From Pseudomonadota bacterium (GTDB lineage Bacteria > Pseudomonadota > Alphaproteobacteria > Rhizobiales > Beijerinckiaceae): a stretch of DNA of 27,271 bases. Position 1 is the stretch's first letter. Each line of letters begins with the position of its first letter. Below, piece by piece: positions 1 through 6,482 of the stretch. Made by a program: the position numbers and the translations under genes. Location: NCBI GenBank assembly GCA_023426505.1, contig JAFAAP010000026.1, forward strand, positions 1 to 27,271, in the 5' to 3' direction. Below the pieces are notes generated by a model. It was not told the origin of the DNA and searched no databases. It was given only the letters and a program-made list of their open reading frames with translations.

Positions 1-1206
1 GCCCAGGTCGGCACCATCTCCGCCAACGGCGACAACACCATCGGCAAGATGATCGCCCAGGCGATGCAGAAGGTCGGCAACGAGGGCGTCATCACCGTCG
101 AGGAGAACAAGTCGCTCGAGACCGAGGTCGATATCGTCGAGGGCATGAAGTTCGATCGCGGCTACCTGTCGCCGTATTTCGTCACCAACGCCGAGAAGAT
201 GACCGCCGAGCTCGACGACGCCTACGTTCTTCTCCACGAGAAGAAGCTGTCGGGCCTGCAGGCGATGCTGCCGGTGCTCGAAGCCGTGGTGCAGTCGGGC
301 AAGCCGCTGCTGATCGTCGCGGAAGACGTCGAGGGCGAGGCGCTCGCCACGCTGGTGGTCAACCGCCTGCGCGGCGGCCTCAAGGTCGCGGCCGTCAAGG
401 CGCCGGGCTTCGGCGACCGCCGCAAGGCCATGTTGGAAGACATCGCCATCCTCACCGGCGGCCAGCTCATCTCCGACGAACTGGGCATGAAGCTCGAGAA
501 CGTGACCGTGAAGATGCTCGGCCGCGCCAAGAAGGTGGTGATCGACAAGGAGAACACCACCATCGTCAACGGCGCCGGCAAGAAGCCGGACATCGAGGCG
601 CGGGTGAACCAGATCAAGTCGCAGATCGAGGAAACCACCTCGGACTACGATCGCGAGAAGCTCCAGGAACGTCTCGCCAAGCTCGCGGGCGGCGTCGCGG
701 TGATCCGCGTCGGCGGCGCGACCGAGGGCGAGGTCAAGGAGAAGAAGGACCGCGACGACGACGCCCTGAACGCCACCCGCGCGGCGGTCGAGGAAGGCAT
801 CGTCCCCGGCGGCGGCACGGCTCTGCTCCGCGCCAAGGCTGCGGTCGCCAAGCTCACCACGGACAACCCGGACGTGAAGGCCGGCGTCAACATCGTGCTG
901 CGCGCCCTTGAGGCTCCGATCCGCCAGATCGCCGAGAACGCCGGCGTGGAAGGCTCGATCGTGGTCGGCAAGATCAACGACAACACGAAGTCCGACACCT
1001 TCGGCTTCAACGCCCAGACGGAAGAGTTCGTGGACATGCTCCAGGCCGGCATCGTCGACCCGGCGAAGGTCGTCCGCACGGCCCTCCAGGACGCCGCTTC
1101 CGTGGCCGGCCTGCTCGTCACGACCGAAGCCATGGTCGCCGAGCTGCCGAAGAAGGAATCCGCTCCGGCGATGCCGGGCGGCGGCATGGGCGGCATGGAC
1201 TTCTAA
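1..1206 (+). CDS. groEL: Chaperonin GroEL (60 kDa), C-terminal part, 5' end cut by window edge
   Basis: ATP-driven cytosolic folding chaperonin, a double heptameric ring working with GroES. The frame is open from base 1, so about 401 residues of the usual ~545 are present and roughly the first 145 are missing. Visible landmarks are VGTISANGD at the start, the intermediate/apical segment with KFDRGYLSPYF, the VKAPGFGDRRK helix, the equatorial VEEGIVPGGGTALL motif that closes the ATP pocket, and the C-terminal GGMGGMDF tail that lines the ring cavity. An internal ATG at 49 is not the real start. A perfect hairpin terminator follows 30 bases after the stop. groES would be expected upstream but is outside the window. 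Identity is certain; which groEL paralogue it is cannot be told, as Hyphomicrobiales often carry several. Confidence 0.98.
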   Translation, partial: AQVGTISANGDNTIGKMIAQAMQKVGNEGVITVEENKSLETEVDIVEGMKFDRGYLSPYFVTNAEKMTAELDDAYVLLHEKKLSGLQAMLPVLEAVVQSGKPLLIVAEDVEGEALATLVVNRLRGGLKVAAVKAPGFGDRRKAMLEDIAILTGGQLISDELGMKLENVTVKMLGRAKKVVIDKENTTIVNGAGKKPDIEARVNQIKSQIEETTSDYDREKLQERLAKLAGGVAVIRVGGATEGEVKEKKDRDDDALNATRAAVEEGIVPGGGTALLRAKAAVAKLTTDNPDVKAGVNIVLRALEAPIRQIAENAGVEGSIVVGKINDNTKSDTFGFNAQTEEFVDMLQAGIVDPAKVVRTALQDAASVAGLLVTTEAMVAELPKKESAPAMPGGGMGGMDF

Positions 1207-1236
1207 GTCCACTCGCACAGCGGTTAAGTCAAAGAG

Positions 1237-1263
1237 GCCCCGGAGGAAACTCCGGGGCTTTTT
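1237..1263 (+). terminator. Rho-independent terminator of groEL
   Basis: A perfect 9-bp GC-rich stem (GCCCCGGAG / CTCCGGGGC) is closed by a GAAA tetraloop and followed by five T. It starts 30 bases after the groEL stop codon. Confidence 0.93.
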
Positions 1264-1278
1264 GCATCCTAGAGCCTC

Positions 1279-1337
1279 AGGAATGGCCGCAAAAATTCCT
1301 CACGCATAGGAAGACATCTATGTGATACTAAGTATCA
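1279..1337. promoter_or_regulatory. Cluster of inverted repeats upstream of the RTX gene
   Basis: Three symmetric elements lie side by side: AGGAAT/ATTCCT with a 10-base spacer (1279-1300), CATAG/CTATG with an 8-base spacer (1305-1322), and the perfect 15-bp palindrome TGATACTAAGTATCA (1323-1337). The last is AT-rich against a GC-rich background and ends 31 bases before the RTX start, a plausible operator position. No clear -35/-10 pair was recognised, so the regulatory role is inferred. Confidence 0.4.
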
Positions 1338-1368
1338 TTTCAGATAAGTCCCTATTTCCTGGTGCACA

Positions 1369-1974
1369 ATGACGGTGACGATGAAGAATGGCCTCAAGGA
1401 CGTCGGAACAGAGCTATTGACGAAGGTCGCTTCCGCGCAGCCCGACGATTCTACGACTGATCTGCAGGTTTCAGACCAAAGATCAGGTGGGAGATCGGAC
1501 AGCCCCATTCCACCACTGCCCCTCGTCGCGCCGCTGCCATTTGAAACGGCCGCAACCCCTCTCACCCTCAAGGGCGGTCGACAAGCCGATGTGCTCGTGG
1601 GCGGGGCACGGAACGATCTGCTCAACGGCGGGCTTGGCAACGACAAGCTTACTGGCGGCGAGGGTTCGGACGTGTTCACGTTCAGCACCAGGCTGAAGAA
1701 GAACGTGGACCGGCTTACCGACTTCTCGGGTGCGGACGACACGATCCAGCTCTCAAAGGCAGTGTTCGGCAAGCTGCAGAAGGGGGTGCTCTCGAAGGAC
1801 GCGTTCCGCATCGGCGCGAAGGCAGCAGATGCGGACGACCGGATCGTCTACAACGCGAAGACCGGCGCGCTGTCCTATGACGCGGACGGCTCGGGAACGG
1901 CCCATGCGGCGGTGGCCTTCGCCCAGGTGAAGATCGGCACGCACCTCACGGCGGACGATTTCTTCGTCCTCTGA
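1369..1974 (+). CDS. Small RTX (hemolysin-type calcium-binding repeat) protein, probable type I secretion substrate
   Basis: A 201-residue protein with no N-terminal signal peptide. Residues 1-63 are a low-complexity, Ser/Pro-rich leader without a recognised domain. Residues ~68-104 hold four nonapeptide RTX repeats (GGRQADVLV, GGARNDLLN, GGLGNDKLT, GGEGSDVFT) that in this family bind Ca2+ in a parallel beta-roll after export. The rest (~105-201) matches the C-terminal flank of serralysin-like RTX proteins and ends DDFFVL, the acidic/hydrophobic terminus typical of an uncleaved type I secretion signal. There is no enzyme domain, so the protein may be structural, adhesive or a remnant of a larger secreted protein. 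No TolC/HlyB/HlyD genes are nearby. The ATG at 1369 lacks a good Shine-Dalgarno site; ATG 1381 is an alternative start. The 5' third looks less GC-rich than its neighbours, which would fit acquisition or relaxed selection. Confidence 0.85.
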   Translation: MTVTMKNGLKDVGTELLTKVASAQPDDSTTDLQVSDQRSGGRSDSPIPPLPLVAPLPFETAATPLTLKGGRQADVLVGGARNDLLNGGLGNDKLTGGEGSDVFTFSTRLKKNVDRLTDFSGADDTIQLSKAVFGKLQKGVLSKDAFRIGAKAADADDRIVYNAKTGALSYDADGSGTAHAAVAFAQVKIGTHLTADDFFVL

Positions 1975-2021
1975 CCGCGCTGAAAACAACGGCAGCGCCA
2001 TCCTTCCGGTGCGCCGCAAAG

Positions 2022-2048
2022 AAAAAGCCCCGGATCGCTCCGGGGCTT
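2022..2048 (-). terminator. Terminator of the doxX-gst unit (possibly bidirectional)
   Basis: A perfect 10-bp stem (AAGCCCCGGA / TCCGGGGCTT) has a 4-base loop. Read on the minus strand it ends in a T5 run, 20 bases after the gst stop. On the plus strand it is followed by a weaker T-rich tail, so it may also stop RTX transcription. Confidence 0.88.
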
Positions 2049-2067
2049 CGTGTTTTCACGGAAAGCT

Positions 2068-2685
2068 TCAGGCCGCCTGCTTCAGCAGGCCCTCGGCGGC
2101 GAGCGCCTCCTGCACCTTCGGACGCGCGGCCACCCGGTCGAGGAAGGCGCGCAGGTTAGCGTAGGGGGTCAGGTCGACCGCGTGGTAGTTCGACCAGTTC
2201 ACGGTCGTGAACAGGTAGCCGTCGGCGACCGTGAAGCGCTCGCCCGTGAGGTAGGGGCGCGAAGCCAGCACCTTGTCGAGATAGGCGAAGCGCTGGGCGA
2301 GCTTGTCCTTCGTGGCCTGCCGCACGCTGTCCGGAGTCGCGGGGTTCCACAGCGGCCCGAAGCCCTTGTGGATCTCGGACGTGATGAAGGTGAGCCACTC
2401 GTGCAGGCGGTGGCGCTCGATCGTGCCGGGAGCCGGGACGAGACCCGCCTCGGGCTTGCCGTCGGCCACGAAGAGCAGGAGGGCGGCGGCTTCCGTCAGC
2501 ACCTCGCCGTCGGGCAGGCCGACCGCCGGCACGTAACCCTTCGGGTTGATGGCCGCAAAGTCGGCGCCGGTTTCGGTCTTGCGGGTGGCGAGATCCACCT
2601 TCTCGAGGGCGATCGGCGCTCCCGCCTCGCGGGCGGCGATGTGGACGGCGAGCGAGCAGGCGCCGGGGCTGTAGTAGAGCTTCAT
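2068..2685 (-). CDS. gst: Glutathione S-transferase, beta class
   Basis: A 205-residue cytosolic enzyme expected to conjugate or exchange glutathione with electrophiles. The N-terminal thioredoxin-like domain (~1-80) begins MKLYYSPGACS, placing Cys10 at the position of the catalytic cysteine of bacterial beta-class GSTs. NPKGYVPAV (47-55) carries the conserved cis-Pro53 of the glutathione site, and LTE (63-65) follows. The all-alpha C-terminal domain (~88-200) contains LTGERFTVADGYLF, the N-capping/hydrophobic-staple motif of GSTs. GGAG lies 8 bases before the ATG. The gene sits 30 bases downstream of doxX on the same strand and ends at a strong terminator, so the two are probably cotranscribed. 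The operon context suggests inducible protection against quinones, peroxides or other electrophiles; the actual substrate is unknown. Confidence 0.95.
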   Translation of the reverse strand: MKLYYSPGACSLAVHIAAREAGAPIALEKVDLATRKTETGADFAAINPKGYVPAVGLPDGEVLTEAAALLLFVADGKPEAGLVPAPGTIERHRLHEWLTFITSEIHKGFGPLWNPATPDSVRQATKDKLAQRFAYLDKVLASRPYLTGERFTVADGYLFTTVNWSNYHAVDLTPYANLRAFLDRVAARPKVQEALAAEGLLKQAA

Positions 2686-2715
2686 GTCAGGTCTCCAGGT
2701 TAAGAGGGAAGGGGC

Positions 2716-3168
2716 TTAGGCGGCGGCCCGGCCGAGGGTCGGAGCGGGACGGCCGAAGGGGAGGGCGCGGGAGGGGCTCAGGGCGTGGGCGCCGTCGCCG
2801 AGAAGGGCCTGCGCCACCGAGAGCACGATCAGGTAGAGCGGATATTCCCAGCCGCCGCCCGTTCCCGAGAAGACCCAGCCGTTGCCGGCATGGACCCAGA
2901 AGGCGCCGAACAGGACCGGCAGCAGGGCAAGCGCCACCCAGCGGCTCTGCACGCCGAGCACCAGCAGGATTCCGCCGACGAGCTCGGCCCAGAAGGTTGC
3001 ATAGGCGAGGAAGGCGGGCAGGCCAAGGGATTCGAAGTACTGCGCCGTACCGGCGAGGGTGAAGGTCATCCACTTCAGGACAAGGCTGTGGGCGATGAAC
3101 ATCAGCCCAAGAGAGACGCGGAGCAGAAGAATGCCGTAGGCTTCAGGAGTGGGGGAGTTGCGGGTCAT
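2716..3168 (-). CDS. DoxX family inner-membrane protein
   Basis: A 150-residue membrane protein with about four hydrophobic helices (roughly 12-32, 45-68, 72-91 and 106-126). It shows family hallmarks: an early LLLRVSLGLMFIAHS helix, a GLP turn (SLGLPAFLAY) and the FWAELVGGILLVLG helix. DoxX proteins are small redox-associated membrane subunits; MhqR/CatD-type members in Bacillus respond to quinones, and mycobacterial DoxX forms a complex with SodA and SseA. The open frame extends to an ATG at 3180, but the start is set at 3168 because a GGAGG Shine-Dalgarno lies just before it and would be inside the longer version. It is first in a doxX-gst unit, divergent from a marR gene with palindromic operators in between, so repression by that MarR protein is likely. 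The substrate or partner enzyme is unknown. Confidence 0.9.
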   Translation of the reverse strand: MTRNSPTPEAYGILLLRVSLGLMFIAHSLVLKWMTFTLAGTAQYFESLGLPAFLAYATFWAELVGGILLVLGVQSRWVALALLPVLFGAFWVHAGNGWVFSGTGGGWEYPLYLIVLSVAQALLGDGAHALSPSRALPFGRPAPTLGRAAA

Positions 3169-3184
3169 CGGAACCTCCATGCAG

Positions 3185-3240
3185 ATGCATAGATATATGC
3201 ATGCACTTGCATGATTCTGTCAAATATGATGCAATTGCAT
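3185..3240. promoter_or_regulatory. doxX/marR divergent control region with repeated MarR-type operators
   Basis: Two near-identical 12-bp sites, ATGCACTTGCAT (3201-3212) and the perfect palindrome ATGCAATTGCAT (3229-3240), are centred 28 bp apart. Two further ATGCAT hexamers (3185-3190 and 3197-3202) sit on the doxX side. The first 12-mer fills the spacer between the -35 and -10 of the predicted doxX promoter, the classic position for a repressor. The second lies 25 bases before the marR start and would allow autoregulation. Binding by the adjacent MarR protein is inferred from position and symmetry. Confidence 0.7.
3195..3223 (-). promoter_or_regulatory. Predicted sigma-70 promoter of doxX-gst
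   Basis: On the minus strand a perfect TTGACA (-35; plus-strand 3218-3223) is followed after 17 bases by GCATAT (3195-3200), or CATATA if the spacer is 18. The -10 is about 30 bases from the chosen doxX ATG. Its spacer coincides with an operator-like palindrome. Confidence 0.55.
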
Positions 3241-3264
3241 AGAAAGCAGAGGAGCTTTGCCGGA

Positions 3265-3732
3265 ATGCAAGAACCCTCGGAAACCGTCACCAACGCCTGG
3301 GTGCGCCTGATCCGGGCCGGACGGGCAGTTGCCGGACATATCGAGGCCGATCTCAAGGCGGCAGGCTTTCCGTCGCTCACTTGGTATGACGTGCTCCTGT
3401 CCCTCAAGAAGGCGCCGGAGGGGCGCCGTACGCCGCGCGAGATCGAGCAGGAGGTGCTCTTCGAGCAGTACAATCTCTCGCGCCTGCTCGACCGGATGGA
3501 GGCGGAGGGGCTCGTGCGGCGGGTTCCCTATCCGGGCGACAGGCGCCGCCAGCTCGTGGAGATCACCCCGGAGGGCAGGGACCTCCAGCGCCGCATGTGG
3601 GCGGTCTATGGGCCGGCCATCACGCGCTATGTCGGCTGCCGCTTCGCCGAAGGGGAGGCCGGGCAGCTCGCAGCGCTCCTCGGCAGGCTTGCGCCGTCCG
3701 CAGATGCCGAATGCAGCGGAAATCCTGGATAG
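3265..3732 (+). CDS. MarR family winged-helix transcriptional regulator
   Basis: A 155-residue DNA-binding protein. Residues ~8-40 form the dimerisation helix (TNAWVRLIRAGRAVAGHIEADLKAAG). LTWYDVLLSLKKAP is the typical MarR H2 segment, then an HTH (TPREIEQEVLFEQYNLSRLLDRMEAEGLVRR) and a beta-wing (YPGDRRRQLVEITPEGRDLQ) with the conserved D-R-R pattern. The frame is open from ATG 3211, but ATG 3265 is preferred because GAGGAG lies 10 bases upstream and because the operators would otherwise fall within the coding sequence. It is transcribed away from doxX-gst, the usual arrangement for a MarR repressor of a detoxification operon, and probably represses both itself and doxX. No cysteine lies in the dimerisation or HTH segments, so a small-molecule ligand is likelier than OhrR-type thiol sensing. 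The ligand is unknown. Confidence 0.93.
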   Translation: MQEPSETVTNAWVRLIRAGRAVAGHIEADLKAAGFPSLTWYDVLLSLKKAPEGRRTPREIEQEVLFEQYNLSRLLDRMEAEGLVRRVPYPGDRRRQLVEITPEGRDLQRRMWAVYGPAITRYVGCRFAEGEAGQLAALLGRLAPSADAECSGNPG

Positions 3733-3789
3733 CCGAACGATCCCGCTATACCCACGTTCTACCTTTACGCGGCTAACGAGGATCAGGGC

Positions 3790-4335
3790 GTGAGCGCAAG
3801 ATTGCATTTCCCGGGCGGATGGCGGCAGACTTTGCGGGCTCTCGCGCTTCTCCCTCCGCTGTTGCTCGGCTGGACCATGGTCGCGGCCGGGCCGGCCGCA
3901 AGCGCCCCGGCGGCGCGCCCGAGCTCCGCCTCGATCCGGACGCCCGACTTCGACGAGTCTGTCCAGTGGTACCGGGACAAGCTGGGCTTTCGCCTTCTCT
4001 CAACCCGCACCCTCGTAGGGGGGCGCGTCGCGGTGCTGGAGCGGAGCGGCTTCCTGCTGGAGATCGCCGAAGCCGACCACCCCATGCCTGTCACCCCGGA
4101 GCAGGAGGTCCGCGTGACCGGCGCCGCGACCCGCTTTCCCGTCGTCAGCCTCCTGGTGCCGGACGTGGACCAAGAGGTCGCGCGCCTACGCCAGGAAGGC
4201 GTCGACATTCTCGAAGAGCCGGAGGACGACCTGGAGAGCGCCTACCGGGTCGCCCAGGTCCGCGACAACGGCCGGCATCGCATCGAGCTGCGCGAACCCC
4301 TCGGCGGCGGAACCTTCCACGCCGAGGGGCGCTAA
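3790..4335 (+). CDS. Exported VOC-fold (glyoxalase/bleomycin-resistance-like) protein
   Basis: A 181-residue protein starting at GTG. Residues 1-38 form a signal peptide (basic start, LRALALLPPLLLGWTMVAA core, ASA cleavage site), so it should be periplasmic, which is uncommon for VOC proteins. Residues ~46-173 show the vicinal-oxygen-chelate pattern: an RTPDFDESVQWYRDKLGF start, a middle V/L strand pair, VSLLVPDVDQEVARLRQEGV as the second module, and a terminal NGRHRIELREP strand carrying a potential metal-ligand Glu. The usual first-strand His ligand is absent (SASIRT), so glyoxalase I activity is doubtful and a binding or dioxygenase-like role is possible. It follows marR by 57 bases on the same strand and converges on the aldo/keto reductase with a 13-base gap. 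The substrate is unknown. Confidence 0.8.
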   Translation: MSARLHFPGGWRQTLRALALLPPLLLGWTMVAAGPAASAPAARPSSASIRTPDFDESVQWYRDKLGFRLLSTRTLVGGRVAVLERSGFLLEIAEADHPMPVTPEQEVRVTGAATRFPVVSLLVPDVDQEVARLRQEGVDILEEPEDDLESAYRVAQVRDNGRHRIELREPLGGGTFHAEGR

Positions 4336-4348
4336 ACCTCGCCCGATC

Positions 4349-5173
4349 TCAGGTGAAGAGCTCGGGATCCGGCCCGATGCGGCCGCTCTTGTCGTCGAGG
4401 GTGTCGATCGCCCGCATGTCGTCGGCGTCGAGCCGGAAGTCGAACACGTCCACATTCTCGCGGATGCGGGACGGCGTGGCCGATTTCGGAATGACCACGA
4501 GCCCGTTGTCGAGATGCCAGCGGATGATAACCTGGGCCGGCGTCTTGCCGTGCTTGCGCGCGATGGCCGCGAGGCTCTCGTCCTTGAGCAGCGTGCCCTG
4601 GCCGAGCGGGCTCCAGGATTCCGTCACGATGCCGTGCTCCGCGTGGAAGGCGCGCAGCTCCTTCTGCTGGAAGCGGGGATGCAGCTCGATCTGGTTGACG
4701 GCCGGCACCACTCCGGTCTCGTCGAACAGGCGCTGGAGGTGCGGGATGTTGAAGTTCGACACGCCGATCGACTTCGCGCGGCCCTCCTCCTTGAGCTTGA
4801 TGAAGGCCCGCCAGGTATCCGCATAGGCGTCGCGCTTCCAGGTCGGCCAGTGGATGAGATAGAGGTCGACACCGTCGAGGCCGAGGCGCTTCAGGCTCTC
4901 GTCGAACGCGCGGCGCGTGGTGTCGAAGCCCTGGTCGTCGTTCCAGAGCTTGGTGGTGATGAACAGGTCCGTGCGCGGCACGCCCGCCTGGCGGATCGCT
5001 TCGCCCACGCCCTCCTCGTTGCGGTAGACCGCCGCCGTATCGATGGAGCGGTAACCGGCCGCGACGGCCTCCTTCACGATGCCGGTCGCTTGGCCGTTCT
5101 CGACCTGCCAGACGCCGAAGCCGAGCTGCGGCATCTGCCGGCCGTCGTTGAGCGATACGGTGGGTTGGGTCAT
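4349..5173 (-). CDS. Aldo/keto reductase (2,5-diketo-D-gluconate reductase-like)
   Basis: A 274-residue NADPH-dependent TIM-barrel carbonyl reductase. The complete AKR catalytic tetrad is visible: Asp45 (SIDTAAVY), Tyr50, Lys75 (TTKLW) and His108 (LIHWP). SIGVSNFN (substrate/cofactor loop), NQIELHP and the C-terminal cofactor-binding IPKSATPSRIREN are also present. The pattern fits AKR5-type diketogluconate/methylglyoxal reductases (DkgA/B-like), but the in vivo substrate cannot be read from the sequence. The frame continues upstream for 75 codons in non-homologous sequence; ATG 5173 is chosen because MTQPTVSLNDG matches the family N-terminus and AAGGA lies about 8 bases before it. Its promoter must share the 184-base gap with the divergent flavoprotein gene. 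Confidence 0.94.
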   Translation of the reverse strand: MTQPTVSLNDGRQMPQLGFGVWQVENGQATGIVKEAVAAGYRSIDTAAVYRNEEGVGEAIRQAGVPRTDLFITTKLWNDDQGFDTTRRAFDESLKRLGLDGVDLYLIHWPTWKRDAYADTWRAFIKLKEEGRAKSIGVSNFNIPHLQRLFDETGVVPAVNQIELHPRFQQKELRAFHAEHGIVTESWSPLGQGTLLKDESLAAIARKHGKTPAQVIIRWHLDNGLVVIPKSATPSRIRENVDVFDFRLDADDMRAIDTLDDKSGRIGPDPELFT

Positions 5174-5357
5174 GTGTCGTCCTTGATCGGGAGGAAACGG
5201 GATGCGGCCTTGAGCTAGGGTGCGCCGGCGCGAACTCCAAGCTTGGCGGGCGCAACGCTGTCCCGCGTTTCGGACAGGGCCCTCCCGGCCCGGAACTGTC
5301 GAGATGGGACCGCGTTGCTGGAAGCGGGGCCTTTGACATCGCTGGAAGGAACGCGCC

Positions 5358-6437
5358 TTGCCCTCGCTCGACCCCCGCACGGGAACCCCTGATCCCACGC
5401 TCAGCGAGGAGGAGTACCGCAGGCGCTTCCTCGAACAGTTCCAGGACCCGGCCTTCGACCCGCTGCGGGGCGAACTCGACAGGATCGCCGCTGCAGCCTG
5501 GGACGCGTACAGCCATCACCGCAAGAGCCCGAAGACCCGCAAGGCTGGTCCCGGCTTCGCCGATCCCGATTACGATCTCGCCGTGGACTGGATCGCCGCC
5601 TATGAAGCCATCGAGGAGGCACAGCGACGTCACGAAGCCAAGGACGGACAGTTGCGGTTTCTCATCGTCTGCGGAGCCTCGCGCTCGGAGCACACATGTC
5701 CGGGCGAGATGTCGAAGACCTACCGCCTCGCGCAGCTCGCCCGGGAGGTCTTATCCGTCACGCCCGGCGTGGAGGTCGAACTGCTGGAACTGAGCCGCCT
5801 CACGTCCGAGTACGGACGCCACATCCACCCCTGCAAGACCTGCTTCTCGACGGCTGCGCCGCTCTGCCATTGGCCGTGCTCCTGCTATCCCAACTACTCC
5901 CTCGGGCAGACCCACGACTGGATGAACGAGATCTATCCGAAATGGGTCGAGGCGCACGGCGTCATGCTGCTCACGCCCGTGAACTGGTATCACGCTTCGT
6001 CGCCCCTGAAGCTGATGATCGACCGGCTCGTCTGCGCCGACGGCGGCAATCCGGATCCGACCTCCACGCAAGGCAAGAAGGTGGCGATTGCGAAGGGAAT
6101 GGAACTCGACGGCTGGGATTATCCGCGCCATCTCGCGGGCCGTCTTTTCTCGGTGATCGTGCACGGAGATGCCGAAGGTGCCGAGGGCGTGCGGCGTTCG
6201 CTCTCGGACTGGCTGCGTTCGATGGGGCTCTCTCCCGCCGGTGTCTCGGCGGAGCTCGACCGCTATATCGGCTACTGGAAGCCCTATGCGACAAGCCACG
6301 AGGAGCTCGACGGCGACCGCGCGATCCAGGACGAGGTGCGCAATGCCGCGCGCACGTTACTGGAGGCCGTCAGGGCCAAGCGCGCGGGCAACCTGATCGA
6401 AGCCGGCGAGGGACTGCCGGAGCCGAGGCAGAAATGA
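5358..6437 (+). CDS. NADPH-dependent FMN reductase / flavodoxin-fold protein with N-terminal extension and Cys cluster
   Basis: A 359-residue predicted cytosolic flavoprotein. Residues 1-97 are a charged helical extension absent from ordinary FMN reductases. From ~99 a flavodoxin fold begins: strand LRFLIVCGAS, then the FMN-phosphate loop region SRSEHTCPGEMSKT (~108-121), and later VMLLTPVNWYHASSPLKLMIDRL, the flavin isoalloxazine loop and following helix typical of the NAD(P)H-dependent FMN reductase family. Between them lie five cysteines in 18 residues (159, 162, 170, 174 and 176; C-x2-C-x7-C-x3-C-x-C), resembling but not identical to the compact cluster of iron-sulfur flavoproteins. The TTG start at 5358 is supported by GGAAGGA 7 bases upstream and by lack of a better start. 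It is divergent from the aldo/keto reductase. The reaction is unknown; quinone, nitro or metal reduction are possibilities. Confidence 0.85.
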   Translation: MPSLDPRTGTPDPTLSEEEYRRRFLEQFQDPAFDPLRGELDRIAAAAWDAYSHHRKSPKTRKAGPGFADPDYDLAVDWIAAYEAIEEAQRRHEAKDGQLRFLIVCGASRSEHTCPGEMSKTYRLAQLAREVLSVTPGVEVELLELSRLTSEYGRHIHPCKTCFSTAAPLCHWPCSCYPNYSLGQTHDWMNEIYPKWVEAHGVMLLTPVNWYHASSPLKLMIDRLVCADGGNPDPTSTQGKKVAIAKGMELDGWDYPRHLAGRLFSVIVHGDAEGAEGVRRSLSDWLRSMGLSPAGVSAELDRYIGYWKPYATSHEELDGDRAIQDEVRNAARTLLEAVRAKRAGNLIEAGEGLPEPRQK

Positions 6438-6443
6438 AACGGC

Positions 6444-6471
6444 CGGGCTTTCGCCCGACCATCCTGGTCGG
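6444..6471. terminator. Possible weak bidirectional terminator between convergent genes
   Basis: Two overlapping short hairpins, CGGGC/GCCCG with a TTTC loop and CCGACC/GGTCGG with an ATCCT loop, lie in the 45-base gap between convergent genes. Neither has a strong T run; the minus-strand tail reads GCCGTTTCATTT. Confidence 0.45.
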
Positions 6472-6482
6472 CTTGAAGCGCT

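Noticed and set aside
5237..5277. CCAAGCTTGG palindrome and CTGTCC/GGACAG repeat between the aldo/keto reductase and the flavoprotein
   Set aside because: Short and not linked to recognisable promoter hexamers; chance occurrence in GC-rich DNA cannot be excluded.
4332..5693. 453-codon minus-strand frame overlapping the aldo/keto reductase in another phase
   Set aside because: Its translation is Arg/Pro-rich without motifs, while the neighbouring phase carries the complete AKR tetrad.
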